DNA of 64,000 nt from Jaapia argillacea MUCL 33604 (Eukaryota; Basidiomycota; Agaricomycetes; Jaapiales; Jaapiaceae), in assembly GCA_000697665.1 (NCBI GenBank), contig KL197750.1, positions 202,778-266,777 on the forward strand. The letters run 5' to 3'. A program made the position numbers and the translations under genes. The notes beneath the pieces were generated by a model. That model saw nothing but the letters and a program-made list of their open reading frames with translations. It was not told the origin of the DNA and searched no databases. Each line of letters begins with the position of its first letter. Position 1 is the stretch's first letter. Below are positions 37,351 through 47,636 of this stretch, piece after piece.

Positions 37351-38897
37351 TGTGCGAGAAGCTGTTTATCATCTGGCACCAAGGTGCGTACCTCCATCTA
37401 TCCTGCTTTCTTCAAACTCAGGACTACCGTCAGGATATTACCCCGAGAAGTTCGTAGCCAATTTTCGGTCCTCGCCACCGTCCCTCTCTTCCGCGGATCA
37501 GGAGCTGCTCTGAGGCGAGTTCCCCTCCTCTGGCTCGGCTGGAAAGTCATCTTCCCAGACTCTTCCATTGAAACCAATCACGCCTTCCTCCATCATCTCC
37601 ATCTATTCCACTCCACCTCCTTCAACATCGGCGCACCAGCCGTGATCGAAGAGATCCCTTCACTTAATGGGGGATTAGAAGTGCTCAAAGCGAGGAAGTT
37701 TCGGTTCTTCGTAGGCGCCACCTCATTTTGGCGACAACCTCGGCGAACGAACAAATCCCGTTCTTGTCGATGTTGGGTCCTACGGAGGTTGGACAGATGA
37801 ACGTCCACGAACCGGATGGCCGACAGCCCCCAAGATTGGCAATGCCGCGAAATCCGACCCGATCTCGATATTACCGTCGATGGTCGCCCCTTCAGCTGGA
37901 GGTGGACTGGACACACTAAGTCGCAATTTTTAACAACACATAGGCTCGACAGACTATTGCTGGTAGCGTCCCATCTTGCAGGTTGTCAAGTCTCTATGAA
38001 GTTAACACATGGTTAAACATGTAGTATTGCGTGGGCCAGCGCTGTCAGATCAGGGTGCACTGGCGCGAATGACGAGAAATCCGATTCACTGTTGAGGAGA
38101 GCGAACGACATTGGATGCAAGTCGGACGCGCGGCGAATGGGCGTCTCGTGTTACCCACGTGAACTCAGCAAACATCATGCAATATTCCATTGGATTCAGC
38201 AGCTCAAATGGCCTCGTTGTTTCACAAGCATGCATAGACACATTGCGTCCTTCATCCTATGTTAACGGTTCCACGAATCGCCAAGTGAAAGAAAAGTTTT
38301 GAGAAAATGGGGCAAAAGTCGCGAAAGTGGCTGAAAGTGGACCCCTGACACCACTAGGGTACCCACCTGTCAAGAGGACGATGTACCCGATTCAGATCTT
38401 GTCCACCTCTTGGCTGGCGGTCGCGACAATAGATAGAACAATCCAGTACATGCACAACCCCTCACATGATCTGAATCCTTCTGCCCTCGAACTGCATCCA
38501 TGACTTCCAACCAAGTACAACAGCGCCTACAACTCCAATCAACACCAAACACCTCACCTGGTCCGTGCGCACCTTCCACCACATAAATACCCAGCTCGCC
38601 CATATGAACAACTCATACTTACCTTGCAGGCGCATTCCCCTTCATATACCTGGGAGTGCGGGCCATTGGAACCATCCATAGCACGGCGACCCTGTCCTCA
38701 GAGGGTGACTCTAGTTTGTATGGGCTTCGGCTCATGCACCAGCTCAATATTTCCCTGTCCTGCTTCGGCCCTCGGGCTGGGCAGGCCTTTTTTGCGTTTC
38801 CTTTTCGGGCTAACCCTAACCATATACTCGGTATTACAGGGTCACTTCCCTGTTATACCGGGTAAATGGTTTGGGGTTGATATCGGTTATTGTTGGT
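37351..38897. other. Inner part of the left arm, no intact gene
   Basis: This part lies downstream of the NADAR gene. The segment 37510-37960 is also found in the right arm, and a plus-strand frame in it (FGDNLGERTNPVLVDVGSYG, then TGWPTAPKIGNAAKSDPIS) stays readable in both copies, so it may have been coding. The segment 38600-38830 is the most alike of all blocks between the arms. A short telomere-like ctaaccctaacc occurs at 38812-38823 and in the right arm. Confidence 0.45.
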
Positions 38898-40672
38898 AGA
38901 GGAGGGTCGATAAAAATGTTGTATTGCAGTAAGTAGAATAAATAGACTTTGAATTCAGCAAATTGTAAGGACAACAACACAGGGTGGGCAACAAGCGAGC
39001 GCCGACAATCTGAATAGTCAGACTCAGATTCTCCTTGTGCAACCAAGCATCCTTCGAATATACACCCTGATCGTAGGGACATTCTGATATTACCACTTCA
39101 CTTCGCTCGCTGCTTGGCGATTCAGCTCGAGAAGTATCTCTCCCTCCTTTGTGGCCAGTCGCAATCGAAACTCGTATAATTCAAAACATGCAGGCAGTGG
39201 TGATCGAACGACACTGTGTGATATTGATTTCAGTGTTATCGGCCGACACTATGGAGTTAACGTTGAAACCGACGACAGTTGCAGATGTTATCCCGTCCCT
39301 GTGACGAAGAGCAGGGTTGTACAATAACGCTGGCTTCTAGGTTCGTGACCCTGGCGGACTGCGTGAACTCGTCGCAGATCAAGGATGTTTCGTTGGCTTG
39401 TGTTCGCCGAACGCAGCCTCGAAGAGGTTTCTGGAGCTATATTCATATGTTGAAGGACGAGATACCGGCGCGGACTAAGTTGACGGTCGCAGTAGGCGAT
39501 GAGGTGAACAAAATACTTACCAACAATCAACACGAAATAAACGACGTCGGTGGACCCAACGCCCAGGATCGGGTTCACCATATGTGGTCGAGGGTGTATT
39601 CCTTGGGCGCAAGCGAAGAAGGGATGAAAGGACCATCCAAAACCGAAAGAAGTTGGCATCGAAACTTTATATCCCGTGTCCCAGGAAGTGGGGTGCACGT
39701 TCGCGACTGGGAGATACGGGCCACGGCGGATTGGACAGGCTTCTGGAGTACGAGAGACATTATGGCATTGGAGATTGGATCGGAGAGATTGGAGGGGCCT
39801 TTGGAAGGGCGGAGAGCATAGTGGGGTGCCGGCATAGGTCTCTGATTGACAATCGATGGAGGTAGTCTTGGCACCTTCGAGGAGGAAGTTCGACGGGGAG
39901 TCGGATGGTCGTTGATGATTATCCATAAGCAAAGTGATACAGAATGAAAGGTCCACGAGTTTGAATTCGCGGCGCTCGATGCGAGGCCGACATATAAGAA
40001 AGGGACAATCGAGAAGGACGAGATCTAGTGTGGATAGAGTATATTTCAAAGAACGGGAGCAAAACAGCCCTCTACAGAAGCATCGAAGATCCCGCCAGCA
40101 AGTCGATAGGGAATCAGCGTGAGGTAATGAGCATATGGCGAGGTAGAAGACGAGTCTAAAGTGTGTTCCTTGGTCGACGCAAAGGACAGAAACAAGGATG
40201 GTTGTCAAGGTCAAGTTAGAGATGGCAAGTTCAAGTCGTTCGGCTTCCGCGCCGGTCCATTACGCAAGCCAAGGGGACCCATGGCACGTTCGTGACACCG
40301 CCACTACGAAGCCGACGCACGTCTCTATTCTTTATTCTTGCCACCCCCCTCGACCCTCAAACATCTCGACGCCGACTCCTGGAATCCCTGTCATTTGATC
40401 ACCCAGAGCACGCCCACACATCCAGCAACGAGCTACACGCGATCCCCGATTTTTTTTCTCGATTTTCCGTGCCGATTTTTGAGGATTTCTGGGTTGGACA
40501 ATTTGGATGAGCGTGAGTTTTCCGGGATATGAAAGGTTACTAGTACGGAAATGGTCTCCGTGGGGCTTTGATACGGCGCATCACATCATTACCGATGCTT
40601 TCCTGTCCTATCCTCTAATGTCTTTCTGGGGTCCAACATCTCCCACTCACTGGCTCTCCTCTTTCACTACTC
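38898..40672. other. Gene-poor stretch, 1.8 kb
   Basis: The longest open frame (minus, 39288-40214) lacks an upstream ATG at its far end and shows no domain. The plus-strand frame 39279-39821 lies opposite it and is equally featureless. The last 200 bp must hold the promoter of the GRDP-like gene. Confidence 0.35.
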
Positions 40673-43600
40673 ATGACCACTCCTCCATCTTCTGTTTCTG
40701 ACCACAGGCACTCTCCTCCTTTACCCCAGGATGGTGATGACTTTGATACAGATAGGCGCTCCCCGACCCCCACCGCGGCTTCTGTTGCCCGACCTGATTT
40801 CTCTGAAGAACCACAAGCTATGGCATCCACGAGTGACACCAATGACGAAGGAGACGTCGGAGGGTTTTGGTTTAGGACGATCTTTACGACTGACGAAGAT
40901 AGAAGGCGGTACGAGTCCAGTATATCGAGCAGAGTACGGCAGGGTTCCATTCCTTCAATAGCGGTACGCAACTTATCAAAATCTCTACCAATGTACCCGA
41001 ATTGAATAAGCTTGTTGAATCTTGTCTCTCGATCAGCAAAGTCTGGCTTCCGTTGGTGAAGACGGTGCCATATCTGAAACACGGTCCCAGCGGTCGTTCT
41101 CCGTAGGAGACTCTCGAGTGGCTGGAGGAGATGAGAGACAAGGAGGCGGTTCTTCGATCACAAAAGTAGGTTATAGCGATGTCGAAATTTGCGCCGCCCT
41201 TTCATATTTGACTACAACGGTTTTCCACTATTAACAGTCCCCTCGCACCGAAGGCGATCATTGGGGAACTCGATACGACCCCACCCGCCGTCCACATCTC
41301 AACCTCGGCTCAACCCCAAGTCGAATATCCATCTCATCCACAACTTCCCTCTCAACCGAACCACCAGAACCAGAACCCCCATCTTACTACGCTTCAACGT
41401 TCCCCGGTTCGTATAACATTGGATCGAAGAGAACGGGAAGGTTGTTGGTGCTCACGGATCATTTGAGTTTGCATTTGAGATTGATGGGTCATTTTTGGGA
41501 GCTGAGGAGAAAGGTTGAGGAAGGGAGGGGGTGGAATCCGAATCCTTTATTGAGCGACGGAAGGGCCAGATGGGCTTGGTTCGTGCATTTGGCTGTTGAA
41601 CGGTACGTACCCTTCTGGGTGTTTCTCAATTCGAAGGTTTCCGGTTCTGGCAGTTTTTGACTGGGTTTATTCTCATTGGATAGGTTCTCGAGATGGGTCT
41701 GTTCGTTGACTGAACAATCTGGTGCAAAACCTATCGATCTGTGGGTGGAAGAAGAACTTCCGCCTATTGACGTTCTTATGGTTTGGCATTCTTATCTCTT
41801 GAATCCGGCGTAAGTCCGTTTGATCCCATGTTGTTATACGTTGAGCCCTGCCTCACCTGCCGTTCTGCCTTGACTGAAATTGAAGGCGGTATGCAGAAGA
41901 CATTGTCCGACTACCCCAACTCAGACATTTGCACAATATATTCCATACCCTTCTCGATATATCTGTACGTCTCCCTCCCTCCCTCGCTCCCTTCCTTCTT
42001 CTCTCCCTTTCCCCCACTTTTTGGCTGATTCGCATTTAATTTGGATCCGATGGGGTTCAGTCTTTCGTAGATAGCAAATTCCGACCTTCGCTCGCAAGGA
42101 TGAATTCGTGGTGGGCACAAACGAGGACCCATTTCGATCCTATCAAAGCTGCCAGTTCGATGATCAAAAAAGTGGTACATTGTCCGGTCTGTGATAGGCC
42201 GGTCGAACCTCGTACGTGAGATTCTTCGTTAACTATCTTTGAGGTCACGTCGTTGATGCAACTTTGCTATGGCGCCGTTCGTACGACTTTCGTTATCGTC
42301 CGAATTCTAATTCAACCTTGGTATCGCCACCTTCACCATTTCCCTTCTGGGCACATTCGTTATCGCCTCCCCACTCAACTTCATTATCGCCTCCTCAACC
42401 TCCCCTTGTCTCTCCCTCACCCGCCGGGCTACAGTATGGTTACACACTCGAGGAACGGGATACGCACAAAAAGAGTTCAATATCAAATGTCCGGGGTGTT
42501 CGTTTATAATGACGAGGAAATCATTGGCAGCTGCGAAATTTGCGGAGGACTTGGCTCAGGTTGAGTTGGAATCTGAGGAGGATAACGGGGCGTATTTGGC
42601 GTGAGTGTCTTGTTATCTTCCCTTATCCCTCTCTTACCTTATCCATCTCGGTATCCCCCTCCCATAACCCTCATTCTACCTCACCATCGCCACCTCATGA
42701 TGAACCCCAGCGGCACATTACACACCCCAACAAACCCAATAAACAAACTCCACGCTCGACAAACAACCCACAAAGTCCTCTCCGTCCTTCCCATCCTCCA
42801 CGGTTACAAGACGGGCAAATTGGGAACGGTGGGGCATAGACGGAAAGTTATCATCGAGGCTTTATCGTATTCGATTTTTGAGGCTAGGGGGGTTTTGGTT
42901 GAGGCTGATGTTGGAGAGCGTTTGTGAGTGGCCTTTCTATCGTTCGGGGAGGTGCCGAGCTGATGGGTCTTTGCAGGATGGAGACTACTTTGATGGCGTA
43001 TACTGATGACCGACCGTTCTCCATTGATTTGGTTGGAGCTGTACGTCCCCCGCCACCTATCTCTCACCTGTATGTTCTGATCTTCTTTTTTCGGAAACAA
43101 GGTGGTGAGACAAGGCTCGTTCATCGCTAAATTATATGAATTGGGATGGATGGAAACGCGAAGGTTTGATATGAAAGAGGATGGAGAGGCGTTACCGTTC
43201 GCCGTTGCTCGATATCACGCGTACGTCCCCTTTTTGTGCGTGAGAATCTTGATGAGGATGTCGGGGCTGTAGGTTCTTGGATTTAGTAGCGTCGTCTCCG
43301 AGTGAAGAGTTCGTGCCTACTATCGATATTGATTTGGCGTGGCATACCCATATGTTGATTCCTTGGCAATATGCTTCGGATTGTATGGAGTTCGTGGGGA
43401 GATACGTTGATCAGTACGCCCTCAACCAGTCCCGCTTCATAAATGCTTTTGGTATACTTACTCAATGTTTTGGGGGTTGGTTGGTAGCGAGGATAAAGTG
43501 GGGAACAGTCAGTTGTCGCTTGCTTTTGATGAGACTTGTCGGGCTTGGAAGGTCAGTGATGATTCGTTATCGAGGAGACGACGTGGGGGACTGACGAGTT

Positions 43601-44033
43601 TGGTGATTAGGTCCGGTTCAGCGTCCCATACATGCACTGCGGATGTCCCTTACCAGGGGACACCCTAGGCGTCCGACTCTCCCAAACAGTAACCAGCACC
43701 CTAACACGGCTCTCCCCCCAAGTAACCCTCAGATCCCACCTCCACCCCCCTCCCAACCACCTAATATACTCGGCCACACATCCTTCAGACCATAACGCCG
43801 TATACGCTTTGATCCCTAACCCGGTGAAGAAGGGGGAAGATTGGTCGAAGAGGAAGGTAAAGGCTGCTGATAGGAGAGAGAGGGATCATAAGATGTATTT
43901 GAATGGGAGGATGAGTGGGGATGCTTATTTGAGGGGACAGAGTCACTTGCCGGCTTTTGAGGTACCTGTTGAGATGGATTGTGATAGGAGGGAGGAGATT
44001 GGGTTGGCTAGCGCTGGGAATGTTTATGTTTGA
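40673..44033 (+). CDS. GRDP-like (DUF1399) protein
   Basis: The product resembles the glycine-rich domain-containing protein family (GRDP, DUF1399), found in plants and fungi, with no firmly known biochemistry. The start MTTPPSSVSDHRHSPPLPQD leads to a long hydrophilic N-terminus. The first conserved block has LRLMGHFWELRRKVEEGRGW, WAWFVHLAVERF, and PPIDVLMVWHSYLLNPARYA. The second has PTIDIDLAWHTHMLIPWQYA, whose DxDLAWHTH motif is the family's signature, followed by CMEFVGRYVDH and WKVRFSVPYMHCGCPLPGD. The C-terminus is charged (DWSKRKVKAADRRERDHKMY) and ends LASAGNVYV at 44033. About ten short introns interrupt it. A CPVCDRPVE/CEICGG-like cysteine pairing near 42185 and 42530 may bind metal. 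The protein is about 900 residues. It lies between the two inverted arms. Confidence 0.75.
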
Positions 44034-44433
44034 GAGGAAGGGCGGGGCGGGGCGTCGTGTACTGTATTTGTTTTTTGTTGGCGTTGTACGGTTTTTCGTT
44101 CTTGGATGGACTCGAATGATGTTAGCGGGTTACTACAACCTATTATGATATTGACCTTTTCCTTTCGCAAGCAATCTTGACATCGCCAAGCGTACTTGGC
44201 GACATAAATCTCCACGCGGTTCGTTTTCGGGACAGGGCCCTACAAAGCTAACCGACGGAATGTTGGCGTATATGCAGCCGAGCGGAACTGAGTGGTCAGA
44301 TTGTTGGATTTGAGGATGACGGTAGAGAGGCGGGGTGAGGTTGTCAGGAGGTTGTTGGACGCGTTGCAGACTGAGGAGGGGGTTGGTGTGGATAGGAAGA
44401 AGACAAGGGCCTGCGGGGAACTCGTTCAAGTAC

Positions 44434-44505
44434 GATTGATTTTGATTTTGATTTTGATTTATTTGAGTTTAACTTCGATTTTGATGATTTCGATTTCGAT
44501 CGAGA
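44434..44505. repeat. Simple repeat (GATTTT-type)
   Basis: Imperfect repeats of gattttgattttgatttt run about 70 bp, a microsatellite-like tract 400 bp after the GRDP-like gene. Confidence 0.7.
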
Positions 44506-45407
44506 TGTGTCCAAGGTTGATCGTTGATCCAGGGGGTGCGGCCCGGGGTGAATGAAGGTTTTGTTCTAGATCTGTGAACGATAATTAGCCGTCAGATCAT
44601 CCTTGCTTCTTCGTGCTCGCCACCATTGTATGGTCCAACTGTTCCTCCCCCATCGGTGTTTATGGAGGGCCAAGTAAATCCATATGGCCATGCTGCGCTT
44701 GATAATTAGCCTTGATGGGTCGTATAAGAAGAGCGGTACTACAGCGGGCAGGACCAGACGCCGAAAGCACCTTTTACGATATGCCAGCTGCAACACGGGG
44801 CGTAGTAATCAGTAGCAGTCTCCAAACACTTGGAAAGTCACATCAGTACCACCACCATCACCATCTTATCAACGTGCGAAGCCGTACAGGTTCGCGCTGA
44901 ACGTCAAAGGGATACCATTAGTACAGAACAGCATGAGTATGGTTCGAATACTCAGAGATTGCTCAGACTACGAGTGCAGCGAACATATACTACAAAGCCG
45001 ATGGTATCACGCACTATAGTCTATGACCCATCCACCAACGCCACCATCTCCCATTCGATGGAATTGCTGAATACCTCGATGATCAATGCCCGCACACGGT
45101 CCCTTTGTTCCCCAAAGGAAGAAGGTGCTTCAAGCAGGGCGGTTGGTTCTTGAGTAAGTGAGAAGGAGGTGACGTTCATGGATGTGTTCATTGTTTCGTT
45201 GTTTTGTGGTTCAAGTTGATCTTGGGTGGGAAGGGAAGGGGTGGAAAGTTGTTGGAGGCCAGTGAGAAGTGGCAGGTCGTAGTTTAGATGATATGTTTGC
45301 GGAATAAGTAAAAGGGTCATTTCCGAGTCACTGATAATTGGCTATGGGATACTTTACTGGCATCCAACGGTTTGCAGACTGAGCAGTATTCGGTTGCAAT
45401 TTCCCCA
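44506..45407. other. Intergenic up to the Plavaka element
   Basis: No gene is recognised. A minus-strand frame of 99 codons (45021-45320) has no domain. Confidence 0.4.
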
Positions 45408-45450
45408 ATCATCAGGAAATTCCCCCAACTCTGGTAAGCGCTTACAAGGT
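45408..45450. repeat. Left terminal inverted repeat of the Plavaka element
   Basis: It matches the right end (52315-52356) in reverse complement over about 42 bp with several mismatches. It contains the first subterminal motif CTGGTAAGCG at 45431. Confidence 0.65.
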
Positions 45451-45489
45451 CGACGAAAGGTCTCAGAACATATAAATCAAATGAAATAT

Positions 45490-45625
45490 ATCCCAGCCTG
45501 GTGAGCACTCTGGCAAGGCCTGGTGATGGTATGGCGCAAGTTGCAGGTTATACCATATATACCAGTCTGATGTATATTGCAAGGCTCGTGCAGCTCGGGA
45601 AGCTCTGGTAATGGCTTGAAAGAGT
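45490..45625. repeat. Subterminal CTGGT-type repeats, left end
   Basis: Variants of CTGGTRAKSG with a caag downstream occur at about 45498, 45520 and 45605, in addition to the copy in the terminal repeat at 45431. Such arrays are likely transposase binding sites, which is an inference from related DNA transposons. Confidence 0.45.
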
Positions 45626-45809
45626 GTCACCAGTTGGCGGTGATGTTGTCAGAAACGTATGAGATGGCGCGGAGCTGACAATTCCCCAACATGCTGATGT
45701 CGAATCCTCAATCAAATCTCACGCTTGCGATCACCCGGGCAATGGAAGGATGGATAAAAAAAAATATATTGGATAATGATATGTGAGATATACATGAGAA
45801 AATGAGTGA

Positions 45810-47366
45810 TCAAGAGGAAACCGTTGCGGGAGCTGACTCAGACATATTGGCCGCATCACTCTCAGCAAGAATGGTGCCGCTCTCGGCACGTTGAGCGTTA
45901 ACTTGAGCGCGCATCATGGCGGCAGTGCTTGTCGACGGGTCATTCTCGTCATCGGAGACATCGCGGTCACTGTCTTCGTAAATGTCGGGGAACACACGGC
46001 TGTAGTGGATGGATGAGATGAGAGCATACAATGAAAGATGACCGACTCACCTGTTCAGCCAAGTGAACAGCTCGCGACGAGCAACGACTGGCATATCCTC
46101 ATCAATATAGCGCGCGAGATGCTGATAGAAATCTCTGTAGGGCCAGCCAGCACCTTTGCCTCCGGCACCAAACGTACGTTGGTTACACAGGCCAAAACGA
46201 ATCTACATGATGGTTAGGACACAAGGCTATTGTAAGAGGAAATACACATACAAGCATGACAGCATACGCAATCAATCCAGTCGTAACACTTCGAACACCA
46301 TGTTTTGCGGCGTTGCCTTTCCGCTTCCCTCTGAAATTCTCGTTGGCAGTTGCATCGGGTGCCATGGCTCGTATGGCCGCAGATGGGCCCACGAGGAGGT
46401 GTAATAGGAACTGTAATCCGTTAGCAGGTCATCAATGGAATGGCAGAGAAACAGAGAAACATACGAGAACAATGAGCTCATTCATCAGGAAGCCACAATG
46501 AAAGTCATCCTGGTGGACGATAAGGTCTCGCCATAAAAATCGCGGCCAGAGTTTGTATCCGATGGGGTAGTCTGGACTTTGGTTCTTCAAACCTTCCTTG
46601 ACGCTTCGTGTCATTGTCAACTGACAGCCAACAAGTATGACCAGAAATGACATACGCGCGATCATTATAGTTGTACTTGATGGGGCAGATATACAGGCCG
46701 CACTCATCATGGCGGAATCCACGATATTTCTTATCACTGGCGGTCAGCGAGGGGGAGAATTCGTGCCAGCCTCCAATTGATTTCTTGACGGTTGACACAT
46801 CATCTGAGCGGGCAGCACTTCGACCACTCTCAAGCTATTCCAACCCAGTCAGTACTAACGAAGCCAGGTGTATTTGTAACTCACCAAGGTGGCCACCTGA
46901 ATGATGGATGTAGGCCCTCGCGCGAGGATGATGTCTCGAATAAAGGGTGCATGGCTAAGCAGCATGTCATAGAGGGCGTGATGACGGCGTTGTCTGGAAA
47001 CGAAGTCAACATGAAACAACTGTGGAGGCTGGTAACAAACCTCCCGGTATAATGGCTTGGATCGATATTGGGGTTCCGTTGGAAACCATCTGAGAGAATT
47101 TGGCAGATATCCCGCCAACAGTCGATGGTCCTCCCAAAGTTCCGACCTGCACTGTGGATGGCCTTGTTCTCGGCCTCGATGGGACTACTGTATGGGTGTC
47201 AGTAGAAATTGTGATGAGGAGTCGGCGCAGAGACAGACAGTGGGACAGGAGGGTTTTCAGCAGCATTCTCGTCCCGCGCTTCACCATCTGGGGGAAGTGG
47301 AGGAGGAATAGCAGGGATTGTTCCCGGATTAGCTTGGGGGCGATTCGTTGTGGCAGGCGTGGGCAT
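45810..47366 (-). CDS. DUF6698-like protein inside the transposon
   Basis: The start MPTPATTNRPQANPGTIPAI opens a Pro-rich leader. Conserved pieces follow across short introns: HHALYDMLLSHAPFIRDIIL, RSAARSDDVSTVKKSIGGWH, KYRGFRHDECGLYICPIKYN, YKLWPRFLWRDLIV, LLHLLVGPSAAIRAMAPDAT, SVTTGLIAYAVML, GWPYRDFYQHLARYIDED. This is the pattern of DUF6698, a family seen in agaricomycete genomes without known function. The tail is acidic and Ser/Ala-rich (DIYEDSDRDVSDDENDPS). The splicing of the first two exons near 47180-47290 is uncertain. The gene lies between the terminal repeats of the Plavaka element and is read in the same direction as its transposase, starting about 270 bp after it. It may be an accessory transposition gene or captured cargo. 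Confidence 0.68.
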
Positions 47367-47636
47367 GATGGAAGTCGAGAAGATTAGTTGATGGGTGATA
47401 GCAAGCGAGAATGGAAGCTGGTAACCAGTGGAGGGGATTTCTTATACCTAAATTCACACTCCGTTGCTGAGTTCCAAAATATCAGTCAACAAAAAAAGAG
47501 CGACACGCGTTGACGCGTTTGTAACGTGATGCATTTAGGTCTTGGGAATTTTGGGCGAGTGGCACAGCCACTCGCCCGGAAGTTCCACGCCTTCGTCCTT
47601 GGCTTTTCAAGTGTATTTGTATCCTACTATCAACGA

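Larger units (their letters stand above)
33687..38897 (+). repeat. Left arm of a large inverted duplication
   Basis: The plus strand here matches the reverse complement of 61675-64000 in the same order. Matched blocks are 33687-34362 with 64000-63320, 35905-36400 with about 63085-62570, 37510-37960 with about 62500-62220, and 38395-38897 with about 62190-61675. By eye about nine bases in ten agree, more in the last block. The left arm is the longer one. It alone carries 34362-35905 and the NADAR domain exons (36500-37510). Because the right arm is cut by the window edge at 64000, the duplication may extend further left than 33687. Confidence 0.85.

Noticed and set aside
38812-38823. Telomere-like ctaaccctaacc
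   Set aside because: Only two units of the fungal TTAGGG repeat occur, also in the other arm as part of the duplicated block. This is too short to call an interstitial telomere.
39288-40214. Open frame of about 308 codons on the minus strand
   Set aside because: It has no ATG at its far end, no recognisable domain, and an equally long featureless frame lies opposite. Composition alone can explain it.
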